This document shows, piece by piece, positions 1 to 14,869 of a stretch of DNA of 64,000 nt. The notes below the pieces were generated by a model. That model had not been told where the DNA came from and made no database searches. It saw nothing but the letters and a program-made list of their open reading frames with translations. The DNA lies in NCBI GenBank assembly GCA_032207245.1, contig CM063504.1, positions 24,759,629 through 24,823,628 on the forward strand, in the 5' to 3' direction. The translations under genes and the position numbers were made by a program. The DNA comes from Pardosa pseudoannulata. Lineage: Eukaryota; Arthropoda; Arachnida; Araneae; Lycosidae. The stretch's first letter is position 1, and every line of letters starts with the position of its first letter.

Positions 1-1938
1 GAAAGATTATTTTGCCAATGACGTGTTGAAATGATTCAAGTGATATTCAAGGAACACAAGAAGAATATTTATTATATTTTAGTATTGCACAAAATATACA
101 TTTCACGTAAAATTGAGATATTATCAACAGAAGTGGGAAAAATTTATAAAGATATTTTCTAACAAAACCACCGTAATGTGGACTAGAAGACTGTGGAATA
201 ATTCATTCGAATCTTGGCTTAAATTGTAATTCTTAGGTATTTTGTCTAACCTTTCCCCAATTCTGGGGGGGGAGTAAGAGGGGGGAATTTGAGGGATCGG
301 TCCCCTCCCTTTAGTCTACTAAAAACCATTTCGTCAAATCCTGCCTTTCCCCAATCATTTTCTATTTGCAGGAAGCATATACTAAAATATCTTTGAAAAA
401 AATTTAAACTTTCATCTTTATAGTTATATACCGTGAATTTATCTTTCTCGTAATTAAATATGTTAATTTTTTTTTAATAAAAATGATAAATAATTTAATT
501 TGTTTTAAATTTATTATTTCTTTTAGTTTAGAACAATTGTGTGTTCAAATTTTCTATTTTAGCATTAAAAATATTTTGAATAAAAATACCTTTCCTTCAT
601 AGTTAATATACGTGAATTTAAATCTTCCTAATCGGGAAAATATTTCTTTTATATATAAAATGAATGTAATAGCAAAAATTATTATTTCTTTTAATAAATT
701 ATGTTAAATTTTGAGATAAAAATGAATACTTTAAAATTCTTTCTTGATTTAATTTAATATGAAAATGTATTTATTCTAACAGAGCATAAGCATTTAAGTG
801 CTCGATAAAAAAATTATACAAATTTGTGAGACATAAAAAAACTTGTTTCAATCTAATAAAGTAAGGAAATGATTAATCTTAAGTAATTATAATAAAAATT
901 GGAGAACATTTAATACAAGTGAACTTTGAAAAATAAAACCTGTTATATTAGACATGGCCCACCCAAAAATCTTCTCTGGCTGCTTTGGAAATGCATTTTA
1001 TTCGGGTGGGCCTTGTTGTACTAAATATATGTGTGCGTATATATTTATACATGTAAGGTAAAAGTAAAATATATCTACGAACATTTTCATTATAGAGATT
1101 TTGTATAAAACCTCGAAGATGGCCACTTAAGTAGTATCCTGTCGAAACATAACATATTCTGTAATCCGATTCATCAGAAGTACTGAAGGAAATTTATATC
1201 TAAAAGCTCTCATTGCGGTTTAAAATAATTCTTAGGGGTTTTCAAATCTACGACCAAGGGCGAAAATCCCAAGTGTCTCTGCCCTTTAGATCGCTACTGT
1301 AATTCGACTGCTAGGGCTATAGTTCATGTCCTTGGGCAAGGGGGTCAAACCAATTAAAACTTTATAATGCCCCCACAGTCTATTTAGGAAATTTTGAACA
1401 AAAAAGGAATGCACGCTGTTGGAGATAAATTTTCATTTTGTTTCATTTTGTCTTTTAAACTGTTAAAGAGATTGCAGTTCTCCCGTCCCTAGGATGAATT
1501 GGGAACCTTCTCAACCGATATTTTGGCAATCAATATCCTTCATCACTGAAAGTCTCTTGCTTTATCACACCATCCGGCCATGACTACAACCCAATCCTTT
1601 CCATCATACACTTTGTTTTCGACACACACACACATATATATATAGGGATAGGAATATAGGTTACCTGTTATTATGGAATTTATATCATGTATTTTAAGCA
1701 GTGGATTGTAAACACTTAATTAATAAAAAAGAAATGCTTCAATTCGACACAAACCCAATCTCGCACTCATTATTCCTTTACACACGCTCAAAAATCACTG
1801 GAGTAGCTTCTTCTTTTACAATACACATAAATGAACTCGGCGCGAGATGGAGTTTTTACAAACTGCTTGATTGGGTACGAACATTACCCTTACAATCATA
1901 CTCTGATTAAGGCCTTGGGTACCTACCCCTCCTCCTTT
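1..1938. other. Intergenic AT-rich flank, no gene seen
   Basis: No open frame here has coding character. The stretch is AT-rich with homopolymer runs. A G-rich patch near 266-285 and a short inverted repeat at 956-1012 stand out. A weak direct similarity links about 380-460 with about 555-640 (both carry a cgtgaattta motif followed by a similar AT-rich run), which may be an old tandem duplication. The segment about 1250-1400 is GC-richer than its surroundings but was not recognised. Confidence 0.6.
956..1012. repeat. Short inverted repeat (GGCCCACCC ... GGGTGGGCC)
   Basis: The 9 bp arms at 956-964 and 1004-1012 are perfectly complementary and stand out against AT-rich flanks. They enclose about 39 bp. 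This resembles the ends of a very small DNA-transposon derivative, but no clear target-site duplication is visible. A structured RNA is an alternative. Confidence 0.5.
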
Positions 1939-3715
1939 TATCTCTGTTTCGTGAAAAAATATCAAATGTTTGGTCCTTCCTGACAAGTTAAACGCCAATC
2001 CTTCATTTCAAACTTCACGCCCTCCCCCCATGAAAATTACACCTCACTAGTCTCTTGATTCTCCCAGTTTTTTATAGATAGATACATTTATATATAGGTT
2101 TAGGTTAAACACATATATTTAGACCTTCCTACGGACTAAATAAATTACGATTTTTAATTCAGACAGATTTGAAGTAAAATTTTGATTTCTTTTAAAGAGA
2201 AATGCAAATTAAGACGAAAGAGGGGTTACAAATATTCTTCCCCGGTTGATAGAAAAAAAAAAAACCCTTTGAAAATATTTTCCTTTCTCATATCACCTAC
2301 TAGCAGTATATTTTAAAATCCAACAGACGGAAGTATAGATTACAATTTCGTGATTTAAAATTAACAGTAACAAAATCTCTTGAAATAAGAAATACAGCGA
2401 TAATTTACAAATATTGTGGTCGATTTAAGATAACTTGAGATTAACTTTCATTTTAATTTTTTCTGCAAAGATTCTGCAATTAGCAATCAGGAGTAGTGAC
2501 CCAGGTTTTCAGTTTGGTGATAAAAATATCTAACGTTTGGTTTTTTCTGATAACCTAATCTCCAAATCTGTATTTCAAACCTCACCGCTCCAGTCCCTTA
2601 AAATTGCACTGCACTCTACTATCCATGTACATAAGTCTCTATAGAATATGGGTAGATGCATTTCTAGATAGATTATAGATATGTTTTAGATTTCCTAATC
2701 GACAGAACTATTATGATTTTTAATCCGAATGCTTAAAAACAAAATTATGGTTTACTTCAATGAGAAGTACTGTTTAAGATAGAAAAAGATTGATATGACT
2801 ATTCTTTTTGTGCATATTCAAAAAAATTAATAATTTCCCTTTTCATGTATCACCTTTTAACACTGATGTAGATTAGAATTTCGTAATTTAGAATGATCAG
2901 TAACACAATTAGGATTTTTTATGTCATGAAATACAATGATGAATTACAAATATTCTCTCCGTTTCAAAGTAATTTGAAAACTATTCTATTTTAACTTTAC
3001 CCGTATAGAGTGTAGAGTTTACAGTAAGTTAGTGATATGAGGGTAGCGACCTCTTTTTATCTTGTTTGGTGACAACATTTGGCTGTTCCTGATCGTCAAA
3101 CTTTCGTTTCAAACTTCATCGTTTTCCTTCCTAAAAATTGCATAGCACCCTCTTAGCCATACACACAGGTCTCTATAAAACAGAGGTGGGCAAATGCGCG
3201 GTATAGTCCTCCGGGCCCCGGAGACATTTTGAAAATTTCATTTTGGCCAGCACTTAAAAGTATTTGCCCACCCTTGCTATAGAACATAGGAGATACATTT
3301 TTACATAGATTTAGATTATTTACAGGCTTTAGAATTGAAAAAATAAAAAAATAATTTTCCTTCTTATATCAATTTTTAGGCTGGTTTTGATTTGAATTTC
3401 GTAGTTTATAGTGATCAGTAACAAAATTAGGATTTCTTGAAATGTGAAATACAATGATGAATTACAAATATCCTCTCCGTTTAAAATAATATGAAAAATC
3501 TTCTATCTTAATGTTACCTGTAAAGAGTTTACAGTCACTTGGTAGTTTGGGGGTAGCGAACCTTTTTTTTCTGTTTGGTGACAAAAATATCAAATGTTTG
3601 GCCTCTCCTGACAAACTAATCGCCAAACTTTCGTTTCAAACTTCACTATTTTCCCCCCTAAAAATTGCTCTCCACCCGGCTCTCGATACACCCAGGTCTC
3701 TATAGATAGATTTTC
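1939..3715. repeat. Tandem array, unit about 520-560 bp, just upstream of exon 1
   Basis: The same ordered set of motifs recurs about every 0.5 kb. One is a 'tttggtgacaaaaatatc' type block (about 1950, 2515, 3065, 3578). A second is 'caaacttcac' followed by C-rich sequence and 'aaaattgc'. A third is 'aatttcgtaatttagaatga' (2343, 2878, 3397). A fourth is 'gaaatacaatgatgaattac' (about 2388, 2925, 3449). The third motif is spaced 535 and 519 bp apart. About 3.5 diverged copies are visible. Copy 3 carries a hAT-like MITE insertion at 3181-3276. The array stops within about 200 bp of the CCDC141-like start codon. Confidence 0.75.
3181..3276. mobile_element. 96 bp hAT-type MITE with 8 bp target-site duplication
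   Basis: The element begins CAGAGGTGGGCAAAT and ends in the near-complement TTTGCCCACCCTTG, the usual hAT terminal style. It is flanked by 8 bp direct repeats ctataaaa (3173-3180) and ctatagaa (3277-3284), which differ at one base, and 8 bp is the hAT duplication length. The element is too short to code. It lies inside the tandem array, so it arrived after at least one duplication step. Confidence 0.75.
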
Positions 3716-3918
3716 TCTCCCCCCCCCTATCTTCCCTCGACTGTGGGCGTCTTATCACACACATTTCTTGAGGAGAAGCCTCGACTTACATTCCTACCGC
3801 AGCGCTCCTCAACCTTAGCAGCTTCGTCTCCTCGCGTGGAAACCCGCCGCACGAGCGAGCGACTTTCGACTTTTAGTCTAGCGCCTGCCGTCACTGGGTG
3901 AAGGGGGCAGGTTGCCTC
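3716..3918 (+). promoter_or_regulatory. Likely promoter and 5' UTR of the CCDC141-like gene
   Basis: Base composition shifts here to GC- and CpG-rich (for example cgcgtggaaacccgccgcac near 3833), in strong contrast to the flanking AT-rich DNA. A C-rich pyrimidine run lies at about 3719-3735. An in-frame TAG at 3874-3876 separates this segment from the ATG at 3919 and supports that start. No TATA box was seen, which fits a CpG-type promoter. The transcription start, and any upstream non-coding exon, cannot be placed from sequence alone. Confidence 0.6.
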
Positions 3919-4038
3919 ATGGCGGCTTCCAGCCCTGAAATGTTAGCCATGGATGACCATGCAAGCGCAGACACTACCACCATCAGCACTATAGCTGTCC
4001 AGTCTGGGAACACTAGGATAGTCATTGCTTTGCTACAG
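3919..4038 (+). CDS. CCDC141: CCDC141-like protein, coding exon 1 (residues 1-40)
   Basis: This exon encodes the N-terminus of a spectrin-repeat/coiled-coil protein resembling vertebrate CCDC141 (CAMDI). In vertebrates that protein binds DISC1 and myosin II and acts at the centrosome in neuronal migration. The reading is ATG GCG GCT TCC..., 40 codons, ending CTA CAG before the donor gtatgt at 4039. The start is supported by an in-frame upstream TAG (3874) and G at +4. A Ser/Thr/Asp-rich leader is followed by TTTISTIAVQSGNTRIVIAL. I recall human CCDC141 having a very similar segment at the same place, with the intron at an equivalent position. No signal peptide is present, so the product should be cytoplasmic. 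The next exon lies 45 kb away. Gene identity rests on remembered similarity and was not searched. Confidence 0.82.
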
Positions 4039-5999
4039 GTATGTTTGTAAAAATTGGAGATCGCGACCAGCAGTGATCTCTGGTGTTTTCCCCTATATTA
4101 GGGAAAAAGACAAGAGTACCTTTCCCCTATCGCATGAGTTGTATCAATTGTTATGATCTCGTGAGCTGATTTGACAATAGTTTTTGTTTCTATTTCGAAC
4201 GCTCAACAAGTGCATTGATGAAAATTTATCGTATTCTATATATGGAATGCCTACTATGTTTTTTAAATTTTAGAGTTTTGGATATCATATGAATATTTTA
4301 CCATAATATTTTACCACTTTTTAACGTGTAAAAAGTTTTGCAAACATAATTCAATGACGACTATTCTAGAAAAACTTACTTATACATTTTTTTATGAATC
4401 ATGTAAAAAAAATTAAAAAATTTATTAGATAAGTTATATTGAGCTATCTATGACTATGGAATGTGTTTCATTAACCAATAATTTTCTTAACCAATAATTT
4501 CTAAATTGCATATTTTCAATTGATATTTCACACGCTATAACACTTTAAAAAAATCAAGTACATTTTAATATTTAAAATCCTTTTTACTATTAAATAAGCT
4601 TAATCAGATTTGTATATAAACTTCTCTACAGAAATACAACAAAAGCTGATCATATTAAGAATTCACAAAATAGCTTTAAATCCCCGTTACTTTTGGAATT
4701 TTACATATTTTCCTTGCACGAAATGCTATAAAAATTATAGTGTATGAAATTTCTATTGATAAGGAAAAATTCTCTTTACTAATGTTTGCTTTTACTAAAT
4801 ATCTATAATTTAAGTTATTTTAAGATTATTGGAATGTGTACGAATAAAAATTATAGAATATAGAGAAAATTTAAGTGAAATGAAACCTAGTCATTAAATA
4901 ATATAATCCAATGTATGTAAACAAATTTTTTTTGTTAAAATTTGGAATTTACGCATATTTTCTGGTACAATAATATAAAGAACAAAGTGCTAATGAATAT
5001 AATTCTAGATGATATTAGGATTAGGTAACAGGATTGACAAATATTTATTTTGCTTAATATTAAAAATTCTGGAAACGTTGGAATCCACCGTAATTTTTTT
5101 CATTAGCTTTTTGAATAATTTATTTCGTGGTTTAAAAGTATCCGCGGCTTGAAAGCATTAAAGGTAGTATAAAGTTCATTTATCCATCCGCAAAATGTAC
5201 TGAAAGATTATGAACTACAAGTTACTTGGAAAACTTTTATTTATCTAAAAAAGACCAAAAGTTACTGAAAAATACTGCTTTTAGTGGTTCAGTACTAGAT
5301 GTAAATTAATTGATCTAGTCTATTTTCATGATATAAGCTCATGTATAACACATGTTAATGAATTTAGAGTAACGTGCATTTAATTGTTTTATTTTATGCA
5401 TTTGCTAGCCAATTCGTGCCCAGCCATCGATCTGGGTCATAACTAGTAACCAAACGTAGTCTTTTGAAAATACGTTTATGGACAGTTATAATTTCAAACA
5501 TATTATGACATATAAAAGTGCCATATTTGGAGATTTATCTCTCAACTCAGCAAATGAAAAAGTATTTGATATTTGTATATTATAATCATTAAAATTCTCA
5601 CAATGCCTTTCATAAAACAAAGCTAAAAGTACAAAGAAGGTTAATGTTAGCCAGCAAGAAAATGTGAAAGCTATCCAGATAAAGGTTATCAAAATTGAAC
5701 AATAGTCACAAAGAAGTAACTAAATAAATAAAAGGTGCCCGTGAAACTTCCATTTAAGCAGTCCCATTTAGTGGTTTGGTACAATTTTCATTAAACTACA
5801 ATTTTTAATAGAATTTTTTTCTTTATTTCTATTTTAATTCAGAAAAAATTTAAAAATATGCTGTAAAGAACTTTACCTATAGACGCAATACTGGTTGCTA
5901 AGTTAGAATTAGCTACATTTTTCCTTTCACGTAGTAATGTACAACTGTAAATTTACAGAACTGTTATCTGTTTCCGATCAACTACGTTAATATCCATTA

Positions 6000-6002
<3 letters not shown>
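4039..6002. other. Unremarkable intronic AT-rich DNA
   Basis: This is the start of intron 1. Only AT-rich unique-looking sequence is visible, with no gene, recognisable repeat family or long hairpin. Confidence 0.5.

Positions 6003-6073
<71 letters not shown>
6003..6073. repeat. (TA)n microsatellite
   Basis: About 70 bp of near-perfect alternating TA, self-complementary and therefore able to extrude as a hairpin. Confidence 0.95.
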
Positions 6074-6529
6074 GCCAGTTCAGTAAGAACATCTGAATCA
6101 CAAAGTAAAATATCGGCAACTGCGTATGACAGGTAAAATACTTTTTAACTTTTTTGAATGCGATAAACCGAGCGTATTGTGAAAAAAAAATTAGTTAAGT
6201 ATTTTAATTAATTTATGAAAACTTTAAGCTGATAAGAAGAACAGGATAAAAAATTATTCTGTCTATATCTTGTTAAAACTACTAATGATTCCTTGATGTG
6301 CAAACATCAATCAAAAATATTAATGAAAGTAGAAGGCTTCAAACTGCATAAAAAAAGAATGCATCTTTTTCGAATCCTCAGCTAGCTTCTTTTTCAGTGT
6401 TATGTACCAAAAGACTGTGGAAGATTATTTTACATTGTATTTTCTGACAGTGAGGTTATCCTCATTGAAAAAAATGACTATGAAAGAACTGTGTGTTTAA
6501 CTCTTTTAACTAACACGTAAAATATGTTC

Positions 6530-6765
6530 GTGGTCACAATGTCCGCCAAGTTCTCAATCAATATCTCTGGAGGTGGCAGGCTAAGCCTATGGATCTTCTG
6601 CTTTATCCCTGCTTCTAAATTGCGACGACCCACTTGAAAGTCGTACTTTCACCCTTGAAGTTCTCGTTAAAACGAAAGGCGTATCCCTTTGCCTTAATAC
6701 GAGTAGCGTAAGGTTCAATCGTGCTTGGTTTGACCAAGTGGCACAACACAACAAAAACAATAACA
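6530..6765 (+). mobile_element. SINE family A copy, 5'-truncated, with A/C-rich tail
   Basis: The reverse complement of this segment aligns by eye with 27200-27485 and 50400-50775. Shared landmarks are 'tttagaagcaggga', 'agcctgccacctccagagat' and 'gaacttggcggacattgtga'. The other copies carry a tRNA-like head on the far side of the last landmark; this copy starts inside the body, so its head is missing. It ends in an acaacacaacaaaaacaata-type tail, as expected of a retroposed 3' end. Orientation is opposite to the other three copies. Confidence 0.6.
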
Positions 6766-7800
6766 ACTCTTTTGACTATGTAATTTAAAGAATTTGCAGT
6801 AATGGCACATGAATAGTTTTAGTACTCTATTTTTAATTTTTCTCCCCGAAATTATGCACGAAGACTGGTTTCTTTATTTTTTATACATTAATTTATTGTT
6901 GAAAGAAAAGTAATAAACTTCCTTTAATTATGTATTTTAGATATCATACTATTGATATTTTTCGATTCATTTCGACGCAATAAAATTTTATTCTAGAGCA
7001 AACCTTGAACTAATCCTAAAGATACTAATCTTTATGGGGCTTAAAACTTTTAGACTGGTTAGAATTCCAAAAAAATATTAAACGATTACTTTAGGATCTA
7101 GAGATCAATATAGGAATATATCTCCAGAGATGACTGATTTCTCTGATGTGTTCAAGAATTCATTAATTTCATCAACATCCCAGTAAGAGGACTAGTCTAA
7201 ATATAGAATGTTTCAACAATGCATTTCTTCATTGAGGTTTTCATTCTCTACGGCATCTCTGTGTTCCAGTAACCCAAAGCCCTTGACATTTCTATGTTTG
7301 TGCCAATGTCTTGTTATTCTACTTAAACATTAGACACAAATTTCCTTTGTGGGTTTTGATTAAGCAGTGTTTTACCTACAGTATATTACTGCACATAAAT
7401 GATAAGCTTACATGTTTGTAAATACAATACATAATTTTTATTTTAGTTTCTCATGAGAATATTTTCCAAATACTCCTCAGAAAGTTTGTGTCATACGCAT
7501 AAATGGTGATAAGATTGGCATGGTTTATGTTATATGATATATCATAATGAAACTCTTTAATTTCAGATTGTATAAGAGGATGATTTTATATAATAATTTT
7601 CTTAACTATGTATATTATCTAACAGACAAATCTACGTTTATATTTAGAGCAACGTTGAAGTTAAGAAGTTTCATTTGGCATATTTAACTTATATTTTGGT
7701 ACAATAAATGATATGTTTTACAAATGGATAGACAAACAATAAGATCATTTATATTTTGCAATAAATTTAAAGATTAATTAATCAAAATATCTAGCGTATA

Positions 7801-10371
<2,571 letters not shown>

Positions 10372-10577
10372 CCCTTTGTCTGTCCTGTACATCAAATATA
10401 ATATATGCGCCTATTGTTTTATACATTCGTATATCACAAAATGAGCACATGGGATATAAAAGAAAATAAACATCAAATATAGTTCATATCTAATATAGTT
10501 CATTGGGTATCACATATGATACACAAGCGTATAAAGCATTAGATGTGTCAATCATCTGTGTTGAACGGACGGAAGAG
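10372..10577. mobile_element. Possible piggyBac-like MITE flanked by TTAA
   Basis: TTAA at 10368-10371 is followed by CCCTTTGTCTGTCC. The right end reads as an imperfect complement (CTCTTCCGTCCGTT on the other strand) just before TTAA at 10578-10581. TTAA duplications with CCC-type termini are typical of piggyBac elements. The inverted ends match only partly (about two thirds over 20 bp), and internal sequences are also loosely inverted. Chance is a real alternative in AT-rich DNA. Confidence 0.4.
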
Positions 10578-11589
10578 TTAAATACGACAGCTATTCGAAT
10601 GTCATGACATCCCTAAAATTCTTCATCTTTTGGTCAACATTTACTTCTTTAATTTGTGTTATTTTTGTGAATGGCGGATCGAGAGGTGAAAAACACACAA
10701 AAATTCAATGTACAATTTAACAGTTTACAAGTTTAAGTTTAAAATCGGATTTTGTTAGTTTACGGTAACCTTATGTTTCAGACATATAATTTTTTTTAAT
10801 GTTTATTTTCAGTTTAAAACAAACTAGCCGATATTTTAAAATATAGATTATCACTTTCTTCGGTGCTTTTTTGGGTCTACTGCGCACAATCTGGTAATCT
10901 TGCTGTCTATAATACCCAATTTATATTTATTCAAAGACCCCAAGATATCTCCCCCCCCAATCCTCTGTACTCATGGTAGAAGTGAAAATAAAAAGTTTAA
11001 TTTCAATATGGAGAGAAAAATACTAGTAATAATAGCAAATAAAAGGATGGATCAAAGAATTTAAAAACCAGAATGTAAGTTTAAAATTTCAAATAAAAAA
11101 TATATTTTTATACATTTGGAAATAATTTTATGAAGATAATATGAATAAAAGAAAGGTTTGTTGCGTAATATTTCTATCTCATTTTAAAAGTATCTATAAT
11201 TTAAAGGTTATCACAATCTATTTACTGAAAAAGAAACTTTTTAGATTTTTAAAATAAAACTTTTGTTCTTTCCTTGTTTATGACTTTGTTATTGTCATAC
11301 TTAACCGTTTAATTTTTCCTCCGACTGCATGAAAATTAAATGTATTTTTAAGTTCATAAACAGATCAAAATCTTTAAATTTTCTATGTGAAATACTAAGC
11401 AAAAAAATACCTGCTGTTATCAACTCTTTTCTTTTTTAACATATTATACACCTTCGTATGAAGTAATAATAAACTATTTCTTCCTTAAATAATAAAGAAA
11501 TTTTTATTCATAAAACAAAAGGGCAAGCATATTTACTACAGTGTTAAGCAACTGTAACTACAGCTGTCATAAATCTCTCTTATCTTTAC

Positions 11590-12120
11590 CGAATTATAAA
11601 TATTGTTTTTTCACGAGCGTAATATTTTTCTCCTATCATATCTAACTAAAGTTTCTTCTCCAAACATTTTCGGTTTTGATATCTCTAAAACCGAGCATCC
11701 CAATTTTTCCCTCACTCGATTCTCTTTTTTCCCCTCTGATGAAAGAAATTTCCCTTTCCCACGACTGAAGTTGGAAACTTCCGAACCGGTCCGTTCTCCA
11801 GTGACGTAGTTATGACGTAACTCTAACTTTCTCCACTGTCCATGTATGGAGTGATGTCCTCTCCCCTCCTCCATCCTCCTCGTTGATTCCTCTACCAGTC
11901 GGTAGAGTAGACGGAACATTGTGGGTGTGTTTGCTCGTTTACCGTATTTTTTTACAGGTTTGTCATGTTTGTTCAGACTTTCATTCTGTTCAGAATGGGG
12001 ACAGTAGTTTATATAACGCGAGGAAACGCGGTGTTTTTATTTTGTTTATTTGTTCCTCTCTCGGTCTGTTGGTCTGCGCTTGTTGCTCGAGAACAAGCTG
12101 CAATTGAATTAATGATTTAA
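11590..12120. promoter_or_regulatory. Candidate intronic regulatory island with paired CRE-like sites
   Basis: This GC- and CpG-richer block sits inside AT-rich intron. It contains gtgacgtag (11801) and tgacgtaa (11813), two TGACGT cores 12 bp apart. It also holds a CTCTACC/GGTAGAG hairpin around 11887-11904, 'ataacgcgaggaaacgcgg' near 12014 and TTGCTCGAGAACAA near 12082. The open frames on both strands are short and unlike any family I know, so I read it as non-coding. An enhancer, an alternative promoter or an old repeat are all possible. Confidence 0.3.
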
Positions 12121-12681
12121 TTGCCGAGATAAAATTACTTGATTGTGAGATTGTACCGAGTGCTTCCTATTTTGCTTTTTTGTTCTCCTGTAGTAGAAAA
12201 AGAAAATGCTAAAATTACACAATGACGATGGAAAAGAATGTATATAGATTTTTTTTCCCTTTTTAATTTAGTTTTCTGAATTTCAAATTGATCACAGCCC
12301 AAAGGTTTGGTTAAGCGTTTAACAATCTATAACAAGATAAAAAAGAAAGATGTTTAAACAATAGCAAACCGTTTTTATTTACCTAGAATTGGACGTACAA
12401 GACATACCACTCTACCATTGAGACACCATAGCGTATGTAAAGGGATAAAGAAATATAATAAAAATGTTTACTAATCGATGTTTAATTAAAATGAATTGAA
12501 TTATCTATAAGAGATGGGAAGAATTTTTTAACTATCAGAGACATTTAAACTGGGCAATAAAAGAGGCCGCGTTTCTTGATATACTTAAAAACGCTACCTT
12601 ATGGAATTATTATAGAATTTTAAATTATTTTTATCAACTTCTTCCATTATATAGAAGTAAAACAAATAGTAAGTCATTTAT

Positions 12682-12748
12682 TTATGATTTAACATACAAA
12701 GGTGCAACATAAATTATTTTTGTTGAACCTTTGTATGTTAAACGATAA
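12682..12748. repeat. Long hairpin with 21 bp near-perfect core stem
   Basis: The arms 12688-12708 (TTTAACATACAAAGGTGCAAC) and 12722-12742 are complementary at 20 of 21 positions around a 13 nt loop. The pairing continues outward with few mismatches to about 27 bp. Size and shape resemble a microRNA precursor, but a short foldback transposon remnant would look the same. Confidence 0.6.
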
Positions 12749-12751
12749 CAT

Positions 12752-12875
12752 AAGTGTAACAATAACAATATGATAACAATATGATAATAAAAACAATAAT
12801 AACAATATGATAAATGTAAATGATAAATGTAATGATGTAATAATAACAATATGATAATAATAACGTAAGTGTAAT
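12752..12875. repeat. Degenerate AT-rich minisatellite (aacaatatgata-type)
   Basis: Irregular repeats of aacaatatgata / ataataacaatatgata, without perfect periodicity, immediately next to the 12.7 kb hairpin. Confidence 0.6.
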
Positions 12876-13398
12876 AATTTGTTATAACATTAATATTTAA
12901 TTATTTTTAATAATCAAGTACATATTTAAATACCACTTCAAATAAAACAAAACAGACGTATTTTTAAATAAATCTATTATTTAATAAAAATACAAATCTG
13001 ATAGTATTATGGTACAAAACATTAACATAACAGAAATTTATTTCTATTAATTTTCAAATTGTCCTAACCTATATAATAAAGTACTAATTAATATATTAAC
13101 TAGTTTTTGTAAAGGATTTACAAGAAAATCACAGATTCCGCACGTTTCCGACCTGTGATCTATAAAGATGTAATCTCATGTTTTGTCATCAGAGATATTT
13201 TAGTATGTAAATTTTGGAATCGGGAAATTAACACATGTGTGGGTACATTTCGCAGCGGAATGGTACTGGGAGCGGGCGTTTTGTGGGTAAATTTAGTTAT
13301 TCAGTTAAATCCCAATAGGTCAAAAATTATTTAATTTTTTAACCAACTTTTCGTATTTTATGTTGAAACATATAAATAAATATCTAAATAGACAAATA

Positions 13399-13402
<4 letters not shown>

Positions 13403-13450
<48 letters not shown>

Positions 13451-13475
13451 AATTTATCTATCTATCTATCTATCT
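13403..13475. repeat. (TA)n followed by (ATCT)n microsatellite
   Basis: About 46 bp of TA, then a short spacer, then five tandem atct units near 13456-13475. Confidence 0.9.
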
Positions 13476-13725
13476 ATATATATAAATATACATATATATA
13501 TATAATATCATTTTCGCAATGATAAATAAAAAGTTAATTTTAAATCTAAATTGATTTTTATAATCAATTTTCCCGTTCTGTGATTCCGCATCCACTGATG
13601 TAAAAACTAGTTTTTATTTGTCTAAATTTTTCCATAATCTATGTAGTAGACAAGAACATTCAGCTTCGTTTTCCTGTATATACCGTTTTTTGTGCCCAGA
13701 AACAAACCATGTTGTTACACTAACC

Positions 13726-13830
13726 CGTACTAGTAAGTAACCCAAGCTCAAGTATCAATCGTTCGAAAACGTACTAGTACGTGACCTGCGCTCAAGTATC
13801 AATCGTCAGAAAACGTACTAGTACGTGTCC
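13726..13830. repeat. 44 bp tandem repeat with palindromic ACGTACTAGTACGT core
   Basis: The unit begins at 13726, 13770 and 13814, exactly 44 bp apart. It contains cgtactagtacgtgacctgc followed by gctcaagtatcaatcgt. There are two full units and a partial third. The 14 bp core ACGTACTAGTACGT is a perfect palindrome in copies 2 and 3 and is decayed in copy 1. It could be a minisatellite or a small array of protein-binding sites. Confidence 0.8.
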
Positions 13831-14869
13831 CGCATACAATGTGTTTACAAATAATTTATTTTAAAATTTAGACTTAGAAGGCCATAGAATAGGAGTCAAA
13901 TAAAGTGCATAAATGGGAAATAATCTGACGGCAGTTTTAAATATAACACGACATATATAAGACAACATATTAGGATAAAGTATTTCAAAGCAGCATTGTG
14001 TTTGTCCCTCTAATTTTAGATTTATTTATGAAAATAATATATGTCCTTCCAAATTCCTTTCCAAAAACAAATGGAACAAAACAAATGCTTATGAAGAATC
14101 ATATGAAAGATTTCCTAAACCACCGAAGGTTTCATGTAAATTGTAAGACTGGATATTATTATAATTTCATTTCCTTGTGAGTTCTAAAATAGGTTTAAAA
14201 TTAAGTACCTAACAACTGGTAAAGTGCCCATCATTCACTCGTTGTTCTGGTTATAATTACACAAGATGGGTGTGTTCTTGAAATATCTTTTCCTTGTGTC
14301 TAAACCGTAAAGGAAAACTATTTACTCCCTTTTCATCACTTAGCCAAGCCTTGTTTTTCTCATCAACTTTAGTCGCGTCTCTCACTTTGGGAAGTATTTA
14401 TTTATTTCTGGGTAATTTGTTAATTAATAAAGGAAGTACTTCAATTCTAAAAGCATCTCATTTTGTGAGCTTTTTTTTAATTTTCAGACGAAAAATTAAA
14501 ACGTGAATTTACTTCTCTTTTTTCTTTTCATTATTACAAAGATGATTTTGATAAAATGACAATATTTAATCAAACTTTGCATTTTAAATTATTCTCTTGA
14601 TTAACAAATTAGCAATATAAGATAATCAGTTTCGTGATGAAAATTGTTTTTATCACATTAAGATTTCTTGTAAAAGTGTTAGTAGTTGCTGAATTTATTA
14701 GTAATTTATATGAATAGTACGATAGTATTATAATAATAATTCTACATTTGTTGCTATATAGCAAGTTGCTGGTAAAACTGTTGATCACTATCAATACTGA
14801 AATGAGTAAACATTTAGAAATATAAAGTTTTACTTTTTACTATTTTGTTCATAACAATAATTTTAACTC

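Noticed and set aside
3511..3705. 64-codon frame upstream of exon 1
   Set aside because: It falls within the tandem array, and the other units do not keep the frame open.
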